NCBI RefSeq assembly: GCF_000003815.2
Contig: NW_023365734.1
Span: forward strand, 297,647-361,646
Direction of reading: 5' to 3'
Length of the DNA stretch: 64,000 bases
Source of the DNA: Branchiostoma floridae
Taxonomy: Eukaryota > Chordata > Leptocardii > Amphioxiformes > Branchiostomatidae
Shown here: one piece after another, positions 32,920-44,705 of the stretch
Numbering within the stretch: the first letter of the stretch is position 1
How the letters are laid out: the number at the start of each line of letters is the position of its first letter
Position numbers and translations under genes: made by a program
Notes under the pieces: model-generated
Databases searched by the model: none
Seen by the model: the letters and a program-made list of their open reading frames with translations, nothing else
What the model was told of the DNA's origin: nothing

Positions 32920-33297
32920 ATGGATGGACGAGAACGGGGGAGCATGGAGGAGGACAGGACAAGGTGGAAGAGGAGTCCGAGGAGGAGGAATTCAACAAGG
33001 ATGGAAGAGAACGGGAGAAAATGGAGGAGGACGATGATTCCACGTCAGAGGAGGAGGAATTCAACAAGGATGGAAGAGAACGGGAGAAAATGGAGGAGGA
33101 CGATGATTCCACGTCAGAGGAGGAGGAATTCAACAAGGATGGAAGAGAACGGGAGAAAATGGAGGTGGACGATAAATTCCACGTCAGAGGAGGAGGAATT
33201 CAACAAGGATGGAAGAGAACGGGAGAAAATGGACTCCGAGGAGGACGATGATTACACGTCAGATGACTCGGACTTGGATGGATACGACAAAGAGCAG
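32920..33297 (+). CDS. Acidic/basic repeat first exon upstream of gene B
   Basis: The frame starts ATGGATGGACGAGAAC, like the ANK2 first exon, and ends in a donor (GAGCAG, then GTAGAAT) that matches the ANK2 donor context. It is 378 nt, phase 0, and can splice in frame to the phase-0 homeodomain-like exon at 34003. It is built from four 69-bp repeats (FNKDGREREKMEEDDDST in the acidic frame). The main frame reads them in the other, basic frame (RRRNSTRMEENGRKW) and returns to the acidic frame at the end because of two compensating length changes. It could be an alternative first exon or a relic. Confidence 0.6.
32923..33240. repeat. 69-bp coding tandem repeat, four copies
   Basis: The word 'gaattcaacaaggatggaag' recurs with 'ttcaac' at 32991, 33060, 33129 and 33199. 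The spacings are 69, 69 and 70, so the last interval carries one extra base. The first partial copy (from 32923) is 68 nt to the next 'ttcaac' where later copies have 60, a length change of 8. Confidence 0.9.
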
Positions 33298-33597
33298 GTA
33301 GAATAAAATATTTTACATAGTACGCGTGAATGAAATCCATATCTCATAAGGGGTTGCATTTTTATACAGATTATCATTTTTTTGTTGTGCACAAAGAATC
33401 TAAATATCGGTGGTTTACTGACGTGATGAGACTATTTTCATGGGAGGAATATTTTATAGCTATTAAGCACAGATCAATGTACGTTTTGTAAATTCGGATG
33501 AAAATGCTATGAAAGCTTTTCATTTTGTTACTTTCGCTAAATGTAATAGCTCTGTTTTAATTAGATACTTTTGTATTATCGGTTTAAGCATACAGAA

Positions 33598-36500
33598 ATG
33601 GCGGAGGACAGGACCTCGCATACAGATCATACCACCAGTGACGATGACTCACATAAAGAAGATTGGGGCGGAGAATTCAACGATGTGAGTTGTGTGTGGC
33701 CTAGGATTTCGTGAAGGTTTCATCACATTGTCGAAAATTTCTCCCTTCTAGAAAAGATTGACCAGGCAATGATTGCGTGAATCATTTTATACGTTTCATT
33801 TATTTGAAAATTCTGGTCTATAGATTTGGGGTAATGATCATGCAGATCTTCAAAAAGATGTTCATGCAGTCTCATGTGATATAAAGCCACATTCTTTAGT
33901 ATTGAAGATTCTTCTTCTTCTAATTGGGTATTGTTATAAGTATTATGCTACCAATGCCATCAACGCATTTACTTAATATCATTTACAAACATGTATCTGC
34001 AGAGACCGTCCAGGCTTAGTAAAGAGTACGACCCAGTACTTGTCCGGTTCTATGAAGAAAGAAGAATGACTGTGGCGAGAAAGAACTGTCCGCTGATACA
34101 AGAAGCAGCAAAAGAGAGCGGAAAAACAGAAGACCAAGTCAAGGTATTATCAATTGTCTTGCTTTCAACAGGCTGACAAAAAATTACACAGCAAACATTT
34201 GATGCTTTCAGAAATGGAATGGTATACTGAAAAGGAGTAATGCCAAATAAAATATCATCAATTACTGCCAATCAATGTGATAAGGAACTTGACACCGGAA
34301 CACTGTGAAGGCCTCCGATGCTTCCCTGAATTTACTGAGCAGCCTCATCATTGTATCTGGAACTCACAACCTACGAACAACTTTTTCACACGGTTTATAA
34401 TCTAGTCTATGTAGTGTGTCTGCTTTATTTAAAAAATGCACAAGGTGGTCAAATGGAACATACATGAAAGATAAGCGACCTGACTTATATTTAGTCCACA
34501 TGAATGTTGATTTTAATGTACTCTATAATGCATACCAGATTCTGGTAAATCACTTTCCTGTCGCTAAGGTTCGGACAGTAATAAAGTGGCATCTAACGCC
34601 CTTTCAGAACTTTATCGGGAACTACCGTAAGAGTAAAGGCGGCAGCAAGCGGAGACCGCCGGCAGACGACATGGTGGTGAAGAAGAGGAGGTTCACGGGA
34701 TACCATGAGTACTACAGGGAACAGATACCAAGGAAAAGAGGTGAGATGAAACAGTTGTCATGAAATTGACACATAAAATTTGAAACCTCGACCTATATAT
34801 ATATATGATGTAACCAGTCTAATGCAAACTTACCCTCCTCTATAATTTGTCCCCAGCGTACCATGTGACAAACGAGCTATACGTAATGTTCAACATAAAA
34901 TTCTGAATAATAATAGACTACAATTTTTCTCCATCATAAACATTCAGTGAGGCACCCTTACATAACCTTGAAGATTTCCTAAGTCACCTTGCCCTTTGTT
35001 TCAGACAAACGAGGCTTTTCCCTCGCCGGTGCCAATAAGGAAATCGGTGAAAGCTGGAAGAACCTGGCTGAAGAGGAAAAGGACCGATACAACAAAGCAG
35101 CGGAAGAGAGAAAGGGCAAAGAGACGCAAGTGAAAACATGGTCAGAGGTGTCGAAAAAACTGAAACAACTGGAAAAACTTGTGCGTATAAAAATGCAATT
35201 AAGTCAGATTATTTCTCAAGTAATTGAATGATTTATATAGACTATATCATCGATACGGTTTGCTAACTTACTAAAAATTGTATCTATATTTCATTATTGT
35301 TGCTTCTAGTCAGATGAGCTGGACAATCTTGGCGTGGAGACTTTGTTCGTTACTCACTACAACGGCAGGATCCGAGCTTTCGGGTCTCAGAAGGATCTGG
35401 TCAAGGACGAGTTGGTTGGAGGGTACATTGAGAATAAGCTTAAGGCAGCAGAACATCAGCGGAAAGCAGCACAATGTAAGAAAGGCATTATAGTTACCTA
35501 CAACGATACTGTCAATAGTGCCAACGTGTTCCAGTACAATTACTCTATACGCTAAGCTTGAGTAGCCTAATAGACATTTTTCGTTGGAATAAAAAAAATT
35601 TACAATTGCTTTATTTTAACTGGTATTTTCAGACTTGCACCAATATAGCTTCACACAAAGTTTGAACACATTGAATGAATGCGGCTACTTGTCTCTTCAG
35701 AATGTGAGCAATGATGATCTTACTTATTTGGACTTCACGTCTTACCGACAACTAGTTGGCTTATTGGGCTGTCAACAAAGTATCTATGGTCCAAACTATG
35801 TCCTTTGGTTGCAGCTCAGCCATTTTGGTGCTATGATTCACACACAACCTCTACAGGTTTAGCAGTCAGCAGACGCCGAAGAAATCCGAGCAAATCCGAG
35901 GATACCACGGGACCCAGTAAGGAGGACCAAGTTGTGACCGGGACGTCCGGGAACAGCACCGGTTCAGCAAGGAAGAAGAGGAAGAAGGAAAAAGGTGAAG
36001 GGCAAACAACAACAACTCAGTAGTGACACTGCCTCTTTGTCGTCTGTATCTTCATAAGCAGTTCACCCATGACCAAATTTGTAAGGCTAAAGATTCATTA
36101 CAGCGGTTTCCTTCTGTTGTAACTGTCTATGTTTTTTGTCTAAATATCCACTCACAACCTGTACGGGTTTAGCACTTAATTCAAGAAGACGCCGTGCCAA
36201 TAACGAAGACCAAGTTGTTGCTGGGGCATCCGGGAACAGCAACAGTACAGCCAACAACAAGAGAAAGAAAAGGAAGAAAGAGGCACAGGGCAACCAACAA
36301 CATCCAATGACCAGTAATACTGCCACCTCGCCGTCGATATCTTCAACGCTGGGTAAGTAGTCCATTTGTCTCACCTATATAAATCTATAGTTAAATAGTA
36401 ATTTAAGTTCATAATCGGGCTCTTGTACTACTCGTCGTTCCTTAAGCCCCGGTCACAAGAATCGTACGATTGACTGCGATGGAGGTTTTATGCTTGGCAT

Positions 36501-39500
36501 AGGCACAGTATGTCGTAAGTCGGGGGAGAATCGGAAGCAATGGTTTAAATATATAAAGCCGTGGTCACCAGGATCGTAGTGCATCGTACGATGAGGTCAT
36601 AAGAGCGTACCTGCGTCAATCGCAGGTGAATCATAGTAAATCGGGGAGCCTCTTTTGAGGAAAATAGAGCTGAAATAGATTTTGAACATGTTCAAAATTT
36701 CTCCATCGTCGTACGATTTTTATTGCCCCCATATCAGACTTCATTACGGACTTTTTTTTCTACTGATGAATTTTAAATCATAAACTTTTAGCATGTGGCC
36801 ATGGTTCTAGTTTCCCCTAATATTTTCGATGTTGGCGAAAAAAGAAACTATATCAGTTGCAACTGTTCACTGAAGCAACCCGAGAACAAGCGCCCGTTGA
36901 AGAGCCTGCTTTCAAGGCAATGTTTTACACGTGGTAGATCCAGTATCACACACAGGTGATGCATGCATTTGTTTGATGGCTACATACTCGTGGGTGCATA
37001 ATTAGGTCAGACCTCATCTCTCGCGATCGCCTGTTTTGGGTCAGTTTACCATAGCCGTAACCATATGGAAAACTCGAACAGAAAGGCAGGCTTATGATAT
37101 AATGTTTATGATATGCTTTTTGTCTGATGACATTTTTTCTTGATAGCATATCATCACAAAAAAAGCAAACTATGATTTTCAAAAAAGCCTGACTCGTAGA
37201 GCCGGCAAGAAGGCCGGTATAAGCATGCTAGTACTTGATTTGAACCTATGTTTGTAAAACTCATGATGTTATGGTTTCTTTTGATTTTTTTCCAGTAAAA
37301 GACATCATAGGAAAGTATTCAACAGCTACGTCCACATTTGGTTGGTTAAAGAAGCACAAAAGCGGTCAGGCGGCTATTCCAAAGTGAAAAATCGTACGAC
37401 GCTGGAAAAATTTTGAACATCATCCGATGCTCTGCGATGCTCTGCGATGGCTGATTTTCCTTACGATTTAGCTCCGATTCACTGTGATCATCGTGCGATA
37501 GGCGTAATATGCCATCGCAAGGACGTCGTACGATTCTTGTGACCGGGGCTTTAGGTACAGCAGCGGTACAACAATAGTGCCAACGTGTTTGAGTACAATT
37601 ACTCTATTTGCTGAGCTTGAGTAGCTTAATAGACATTTTTTCCTTGGAATAAAAGACTTCTTACTATTGTTTTATGTTGACAACTGATATTTCCAGACTT
37701 GCATTAATCAATATCAATATAGCTTGACACAAAGTTTGAACACATTGAATGAATGTGGCTACCTGTCTCTTCAGAATGTGAGGAATGATGATTTGGACTT
37801 CACCGTTCATCCACAACTAGTTGGCGTATTGGGCTGTCATAACCAATAACGTATTGGTCATGACTAAGTCTTTGCAGCTATCGTCATCTTTGGTCTTAAG
37901 ATTCACACACAATCTGTACAGGTTTAGCAGCCAGCAGACTCCACACAAATCCGAGCAGAGAGGATACCACGGGACCCAGTAAGGAGGACCAAGTTGTGGC
38001 CGGGACGTCCGGGAACAGCACCGGTTCAGCAAGGAAGAAGAGGAAGAAGGAAAAAGGTGCACAGGGAAAGCGACATCGTCTCAGTAGTGACACTGCCTCT
38101 TTATCGTCTGTATCTTCATAAGCAGTTCACCCATGACCAAATTAGTAAGACTTAAGATTCATCACAGCGGTTTCCTTCTGTTAGTAACTGTCTATATTTA
38201 TTGCCCAAATATCCACTCACAACCTGTACAGGTTTAACACTTGATTCAAGAAGACGACGTGCGAATAACGAAGACCAAGTTGTTGCTGGAGCATCCGGGA
38301 ACAGCAACAATACTGCAAGAGACAAGAGTGCGAAAGGCAAAGAGGCACAGGGCAACCAACAACATCCAATGACCAGTAATACTGCCACCTCGCCGTCGAT
38401 ATCTTCAACGCTGGGTAAGTAGTCCATTTGTCTCACCTATATAAATCTATAGTTAAATAGTAATTTAACGGTTTGTAATCGGGCTCTTGTACTACTCGTC
38501 GTTCCTTAAGCCCCGGTCACAAGAATCGTACGATTGACTGCGGTGGAGGTTTTATGCTTGGCATAGGCACAGTATGTCGTAAGTCGGGGGAGAATCGGAA
38601 GCAATGGTTTAAATATATAAAGCCGTGGTCACAAGGATCGTAGTGCATCGTACGATGAGGTCATAAGAGCGTACCTGCGTCAATCGCAGGTGAATCATAG
38701 TAAATCGGGGAGCCTCTTTTGAGGAAAATAGAGCTGAAATAGATTTTGAACATGTTCAAAATTTCTCCATCGTCGTACGATTTTTATTGCCCCCATATCA
38801 GACTTCATTACGGACTTTTTTTTCTACTGATGAATTTTAAATCATAAACTTTTAGCATGTGGCCATGGTTCTAGTTTCCCCTAATATTTTCGATGTTGGC
38901 GAAAAAAGAAACTATATCAGTTGCAACTGTTCACTGAAGCAACCCGAGAACAAGCGCCCGTTGAAGAGCCTGCTTTCAAGGCAATGTTTTACACGTGGCA
39001 GATCCAGTATCACACACAGGTGATGCATGCATTTGTTTGATGGCTACATACTCGTGGGTGCATAATTAGGTCAGACCTCATCTCTCGCGATCGCCTGTTT
39101 TGGGTCAGTTTACCATAGCCGTAACCATATGGAAAACTCGAACAGAAAGGCAGGCTTATGATATAATGTTTATGATATGCTTTCTTGATAGCATATCATC
39201 ACAAAAAAGCAAACTATGATTTTCAAAAAAGCCTGACTCGTAGAGCCGGCAAGAAGGCCGGTATAAGCATGCTAGTACTTGATTTGAACCTATGTTTGTA
39301 AAACTCATGATGTTATGGTTTCTTTTGATTTTTTTCCAGTAAAAGACATCATAGGAAAGTATTCAACAGCTACGTCCACATTTGGTTGGTTAAAGAAGCA
39401 CAAAAGCGGTCAGGCGGCTATTCCAAAGTGAAAAATCGTACGACGCTGGAAAAATTTTGAACATCATCCGATGCTCTGCGATGCTCTGCGATGGCTGATT

Positions 39501-42500
39501 TTCCTTACGATTTAGCTCCGATTCACTGTGATCATCGTGCGATAGGCGTAATATGCCATCGCAAGGACGTCGTACGATTCTTGTGACCGGGGCTTTAGGT
39601 ACAGCAGCGGTACAACAATAGTGCCAACGTGTTTGAGTACAATTACTCTATTTGCTGAGCTTGAGTAGCTTAATAGACATTTTTTCCTTGGAATAAAAGA
39701 CTTCTTACTATTGTTTTATGTTGACAACTGATATTTCCAGACTTGCATTAATCAATATCAATATAGCTTGACACAAAGTTTGAACACATTGAATGAATGT
39801 GGCTACCTGTCTCTTCAGAATGTGAGGAATGATGATTTGGACTTCACCGTTCATCCACAACTAGTTGGCGTATTGGGCTGTCATAACCAATAACGTATTG
39901 GTCATGACTAAGTCTTTGCAGCTATCGTCATCTTTGGTCTTAAGATTCACACACAATCTGTACAGGTTTAGCAGCCAGCAGACTCCACACAAATCCGAGC
40001 AGAGAGGATACCACGGGACCCAGTAAGGAGGACCAAGTTGTGGCCGGGACGTCCGGGAACAGCACCGGTTCAGCAAGGAAGAAGAGGAAGAAGGAAAAAG
40101 GTGCACAGGGAAAGCGACATCGTCTCAGTAGTGACACTGCCTCTTTATTGTCTGTATCTTCATAAGCAGTTCACCCATGACCAAATTAGTAAGACTTAAG
40201 ATTCATCACAGCGGTTTCCTTCTGTTAGTAACTGTCTATATTTATTGCCCAAATATCCACTCACAACCTGTACAGGTTTAACACTTGATTCAAGAAGACG
40301 ACGTGCGAATAACGAAGACCAAGTTGTTGCTGGGGCATCCGGGAACAGCATCAATACAGCCAACAACAAGAGAAAGAAAAGGAAGAAAGACAAGGAGGCA
40401 CAGGGCAACCAACAACATCCCATGACCAGTAATACTGCCTCCTCGCCATTGATGTCTTCAACACTGGGTAAGCAGTAACTTTGCCTTACCTATATAAATT
40501 TGTAGCTAACTAGTTAATCAGTACATAATCGGGCTCTTGTACTACTCGTCGTTCCTTAGGTACAGCAGTGGTACAGCCACCTGCGCAGTCCAGCCTGATC
40601 CTCACAGCGGAGGCTACAGAGAACGTGAAGAAGTGTAAGAACTTCCTTACGACCCTGGTGAAGCTGGCCAGCAGTTCTAACCAACCGCCTGAGGTGGTCA
40701 AGAACGTCAAGGAACTGGTGCAGAATCTCCTGGTGAGCTGTGTTGAACAAACGGCCGCAATTCATAATATGTGTTGTTGACTCTGCACAGAGTATTTTCG
40801 TTTCGGTGTGTTTGTGATGTTGGTGTGTGTTCGTAGTTATTTGAATACCCTGTCGGTAGATTGGCAGGAAGTGAGGGAGAAGATTATTGTAAGGTCAGGC
40901 TTGCTAGAGTGGCAGGAAGTAGAGCTAAGAGGTGGTAGAACTAGTCCTTAATTAGGCATGACTATCCAGGTCAATGGAAGAGACTAATTCACAATTAGAT
41001 ATTGTTTAAAGTCTATTTCTTTTCCTATGTTTTCTCATATATACATTTTCCATTATGTTAGTCACAGTTTAATACTGAAAAGTGACAGAAAGTAATGATT
41101 TGATGCATGTAATGTTAAGGTTTTTTGTAATTAAGGAAATACAATTAAAAATACATGATTTAGATAAACTCTGAATATTCCAGGAGGAGGTATAAGCTGT
41201 TTGATTTTTGTTTTGATTTAAAATGTTGTGTAAGAGACTCTTGTTCTCATATCATACCTGTTACGGTGTCTGTCCCTCCCCAGGATGCTAAGATAGAGCC
41301 AGAAGAGTTCACCCTCAAACTGCAAACCGAGCTGAAGTCCTCCCCACAGCCATACGTAGTTCCCTTTCTGAAGGTAGGTACTGAGTTTGGTTCCATGGAC
41401 GTTGTTTGATATTGGATTCCATATTCTAGACAATTGACCAACCTCTCTCAAATGTAGAAACGCAAAATAAAAACATAAAAATGCAAATATTTGATGGACA
41501 TCCGACCATCTCTCTTATTGGTCAAGCTGCTAATTGCCGTGCTATAATTGGTTGAAATGCTAATTGTGGTCGACAGTATGGTCTGTCACCGTTAGTGTTA
41601 CATTTTTGTGAGGTAGACCATTGTTCCACTAACAAGTAGTTATCACTGTCCACTCTGTAGAAATGTCTACCGTCTGCCCGACAAGCGATGGCAAAAGGGT
41701 GTGCGATAGGCGGCATGCAGATTCCTTCACAGACCTCGTCCATTGCACAAGCTCCGGTTGCCACGACGACGTCGTTGGTGGCGTCCACGTCAACCAGCCG
41801 CCAGTCGGTGGTGGTGACCACACAGAGCCAACACCCGCCCAATGTCAGACAACAGGCAGCCATCAATACTGCTCAGATGACGGTCAATCCTAATCTTGAC
41901 TTAGGTGATACCACACAGTCTTCCTATGTACCAATTTTTATGTAAATGTGGCCCATTCTTTTCCTTACACTAAAGAACTTTATCGAATCAGAGACTGGGT
42001 TAGGTGATAGGTACCTAGCTGTAATGAGGAACCATAGAGCACAGTGGAAACTGAACTGTGTCGATGATGCGAGTCGGTACAGTAGGACTATATGTGTGTG
42101 TTTGTATTTCTTTTAGCAGTAGTGATGGGTTTGAATAAATGGGCTTTCATCTGTTTGAAACGAAACAGCAGGCGCAGCAGGAGGATTCCCCTACATATCC
42201 ACACAGCTCCCCACATCTCCCAACCCAAGGCCTCCTGTATATGCGGCAATGCAAACAGCTCCAACGGAAGCACAGATGATCCACCAAGTGCCCCCAGGTA
42301 TCGGTAACTCATATGGACTGTCCAACAGGATGACAGGATCTATCCCCGCACCTCCAAACCCAGGAATTCCTTACAATGTGACGCTACACACTCGTTCTCA
42401 TTGAAATGTCGAAAATGACATTTTTTTGGTCGAAAAATAAATCTGGCAACTTATTATTTTCGGTCCCATTGGTAATACATTACAGGGCGGGTAACAAACG

Positions 42501-44190
42501 TTACCGGTAACGTTTGTTACAACAGTAAACTTTACCCTGTTTTCTTCTAAAGGACTTACCTTATTGACTACATCATTTGGGTATAAGTGGATGTCCCAAG
42601 GAACATTTGAAAAGTGGGCAGCTTTTTTACACCAGGTCAAATAGAAAGCTTAGACAGCATCGAACAATGGTAACGTTTGTTACAGTCATTTATGTACAAC
42701 ATTTTGTTAAGCAAGGTGGGATACAAATAACAGTCAACAACCCTTTCTTGTTTCTTTTGGAAGCCAGAAAAACTGTACAGCGTCACAAAAATGGTCATTT
42801 CTAGTCTTATACGTGGATAATAAAACCGTGGCAACCATCGTACTCGTGGTGGTAACGTTTGTTACAGAATCTGGCGACAGGCATATACCACCTCACACAG
42901 CCTCCTAGATCCGTGACAGGAGCGATCTGACGTGATCGGTCAGAGGGCCCTGGTAGCTGGTTTCACCTGCCGAACAATTATTCTGGGAACTGAATTGTTA
43001 CATTTTTGGCTACTATTTGAATTCTTCGTTTCTTCTCAGGCGACAGCCATTTTTTAGGGTGTGAAATCCGACCCTTGGCTATAATAACAGTCTAAGCCAT
43101 CAACCAATACGAATGTTGTTGTGCATCTTTTGTAAAACATTACAGGGGTTATGGAAAAATGAAGGAACCAGTGATGTTGGCAATAATTTTCTCCATATCA
43201 ATCCGTAAAGTCAGGCGACAGCATTTCGACATTTAAATGAGAACGAGCCTACAACCAACAGCATACCCAGTTCGCCAAGTGCCTTCCTTTTACCCCCCTC
43301 ACATTAGGCGCGATTCGATCGGACGACGAGTCTTCGAGCTCTGATTTACGAGGAGGCATGACCCTGCTGCCGACGAAAAAATGACAGAGTTCCCCTTCCC
43401 GTTCAGGGTCATGCCTCCTCGTAATTTAGAGTTCGCAGACTCGTCGTCCGATCGAATCGCGCCTAATGTGAGGGGGGTATTTGGAACCCCAACACCGATC
43501 CCACCACCAAATCTATATTTTCCCCCAGTATTTTACAGGAGGTTCGTATATATTTGGTTTTGCACGCGTACGCCGAAATCACTGGCTCTTCTTGGCCCTT
43601 ATACAAGACTTTCTTTGTTTTAGACCACCTACTACCTGCATCAATTATATTCATATACATTCCCTAGATAGCAAGATATTGATTACTGGTGTCCTTATTT
43701 ATGTTGGACATGAGGTTTTAACTTACATTTATCTACACAGCGTCAAACGTGCATCATGTATACGGAATTATCACATCAAACTTAATCGTTGCCTCAAAGC
43801 GAGCCCGATAAAGTATCTAATATTCACTAGAGGTCCCTGTTTCAAATCCGGGCATGCCACCGATTTGTGTCCTTGGAAAAATGCCGGTCGTGTCAGCATG
43901 GTTATTGAGTGTTGTGCTCCCTCTCAATGCTGATTAAAAGCCACGGGACAAATAATGATGAATTTCACCAATTGCGATTTTATGTCAGACCTTGACCAAA
44001 GATACTCTCTGCTTTGATAGGAGCAACACCATCAGGAGGACCTGCACCTACGACAACACAGATCCACACAGCACCAAGCGTAGGGAACTTACTGCCACCC
44101 CAAGTGGTGCATCCAACTGTCCTTCATGCACCTACAGTTGTTGCGAATAACAACGGACAGGTTCCTTACAGTCCGATATCTTCCCCATAG
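33598..44190 (+). CDS. Gene B: tandem paralogue of gene A with amplified NLS exons
   Basis: Exons: 33598-33684, 34003-34143, 34608-34740, 35005-35180, 35310-35475, then NLS pairs 35857-35994/36167-36352, 37922-38056/38232-38414, 39966-40100/40276-40467, then TAFH 40560-40732, 41284-41373, 41661-41904, a Pro-rich exon 42172-42297 and the last exon 44021-44190 (stop 44188-44190). All sixteen together give 2475 nt in one frame. The exon at 36167 has lost its AG acceptor (GG at 36165-36166); without it the frame still holds (2289 nt). The HMG part keeps the aromatic residue (KDRYNKAAEE) lost in gene A. The third TAFH exon starts KCLPSARQ rather than KTLPYVRQ, so that helix has changed. Role as for gene A: a nuclear, TFIID-like adaptor is inferred. 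Confidence 0.8.
36445..37550. mobile_element. PIF/Harbinger-like element, copy 2
   Basis: It has the same AGCCCCGGTCAC termini as at 20225, flanked by TTA (36442-36444 and 37551-37553). It is inserted exactly in the TTAG acceptor of the TAFH exon. The uninterrupted target is visible at 19544-19560 and 40551-40567 ('gttccttaggtacagc'). Confidence 0.85.
38509..39594. mobile_element. PIF/Harbinger-like element, copy 3
   Basis: It is nearly identical to copy 2 and in the same place of the next tandem unit, with TTA on both sides (38506-38508 and 39595-39597). It was therefore copied by the tandem duplication, not by a new insertion. It lacks about 20 bp that copy 2 has near 37125. Confidence 0.85.
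42491..42520. repeat. Perfect 30-bp palindrome with two further half-sites
   Basis: The half-site GGTAACGTTTGTTAC and its reverse complement abut to make a perfect 30-bp palindrome. The same 15-mer recurs at 42669-42683 and 42851-42865. It lies in a gene B intron that has no match in gene A. It may be part of a foldback element or a protein-binding array; I cannot tell which. Confidence 0.85.
43291..43479. mobile_element. 189-bp MITE with TACCCCCC ends
   Basis: The termini TACCCCCCTCACATTAGGCG and CGCCTAATGTGAGGGGGGTA are exact inverted repeats. They continue inward ('cgattcgatcggacgacgag') for about 45 bp, with TTT on both sides (43288-43290 and 43480-43482). The ends match the inner DNA transposon at 8342/14913, so this is a short member of the same family. 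Confidence 0.8.
43800..43945 (+). mobile_element. Possible tRNA-derived SINE piece
   Basis: The words 'gagcccgataaag' and 'ctgtttcaaatccgggcatg' resemble a tRNA-derived head with a B box (GTTTCAAATCC), followed by 'tttgtgtccttgg', which often follows such heads. No A box or full cloverleaf is clear. It lies in the last intron of gene B; the rest of 42405-44020 shows nothing else coding. Confidence 0.3.
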
Positions 44191-44363
44191 CCCTATCATC
44201 GCCAGACAGATAGCTAAGTGAATGGCAGGGCACATTAGAAGTAGTTGTTTATTCTTAAGTATACTCCTTCTGTCAAATATTCAAACGGTCCCAAGAATGC
44301 ATGTTCATAATGACGCCATAAAAACACACATCAAAGTAAACTCGTTCTGTATCTAGATAGAGC

Positions 44364-44369
44364 AATAAA
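44364..44369 (+). terminator. Poly(A) signal of gene B
   Basis: AATAAA lies about 174 bp after the gene B stop, at the same place as in gene A. Confidence 0.55.
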
Positions 44370-44705
44370 CATTCCATCGTAAATATATCTATTATTGTAT
44401 CTCTACTATAACTGAAAAGCGAAAGGTTGAATTTATCTATTAATGTTTCTACTTTGTACCTGTTGAGTGTATATGTTCAATATGTTCTGTTGTGACTGTA
44501 CTTAGCCCAGTGTGGCAAAAGGTGTAATGGATGTTTCCATTCATTCATTCATTCATTCATTCACTGATTAATTATGGTATTCATGTAAATTGCACTTTTC
44601 TGTTAGAAATCAGAGCATTCACGTGAAGCGCACCGACAAATGACCTCTTTGTTTACTACCTGTGTGACCTCACCTGCATCTGACGTCACAGATCGCTAGG
44701 ATACC

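Larger units (their letters stand above)
35515..40556. repeat. Three-unit tandem array of NLS exon pairs in gene B
   Basis: Units run about 35515-37571, 37572-39615 and 39616-40556. Units 2 and 3 are spaced by exactly 2044 bp and nearly identical. Each carries two phase 1-1 exons with the theme SRRRR, EDQVV, GTSGNS and KKRKK. Units 1 and 2 end in a Harbinger-like element plus a 14-20 bp stub of the TAFH exon; unit 3 runs into the intact TAFH exon. The joints lie at 'ggtacaacaatag', where the TAFH exon start meets intron sequence through a few shared bases. Confidence 0.85.

Noticed and set aside
32918-33136. - strand Ser-rich frame over the 69-bp repeat
   Set aside because: It is the antisense of the acidic repeat. 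The + strand has the start context, donor and homology to the other first exons.
35635-35862. Open frame of 75 codons between two gene B exons
   Set aside because: The matching text in gene A (from 18750) and in units 2 and 3 of gene B has stops and length changes in this frame, so it is intron. The following exon has its own acceptor at 35854-35856.
43800-43870. tRNA gene
   Set aside because: Only a B-box-like word is present. I could not fold acceptor, D and anticodon arms, so at most it is a SINE remnant.
43481-43933. + strand frame of 150 codons in a gene B intron
   Set aside because: It begins at a transposon end and covers the possible SINE piece. It has no domain and no counterpart in gene A.
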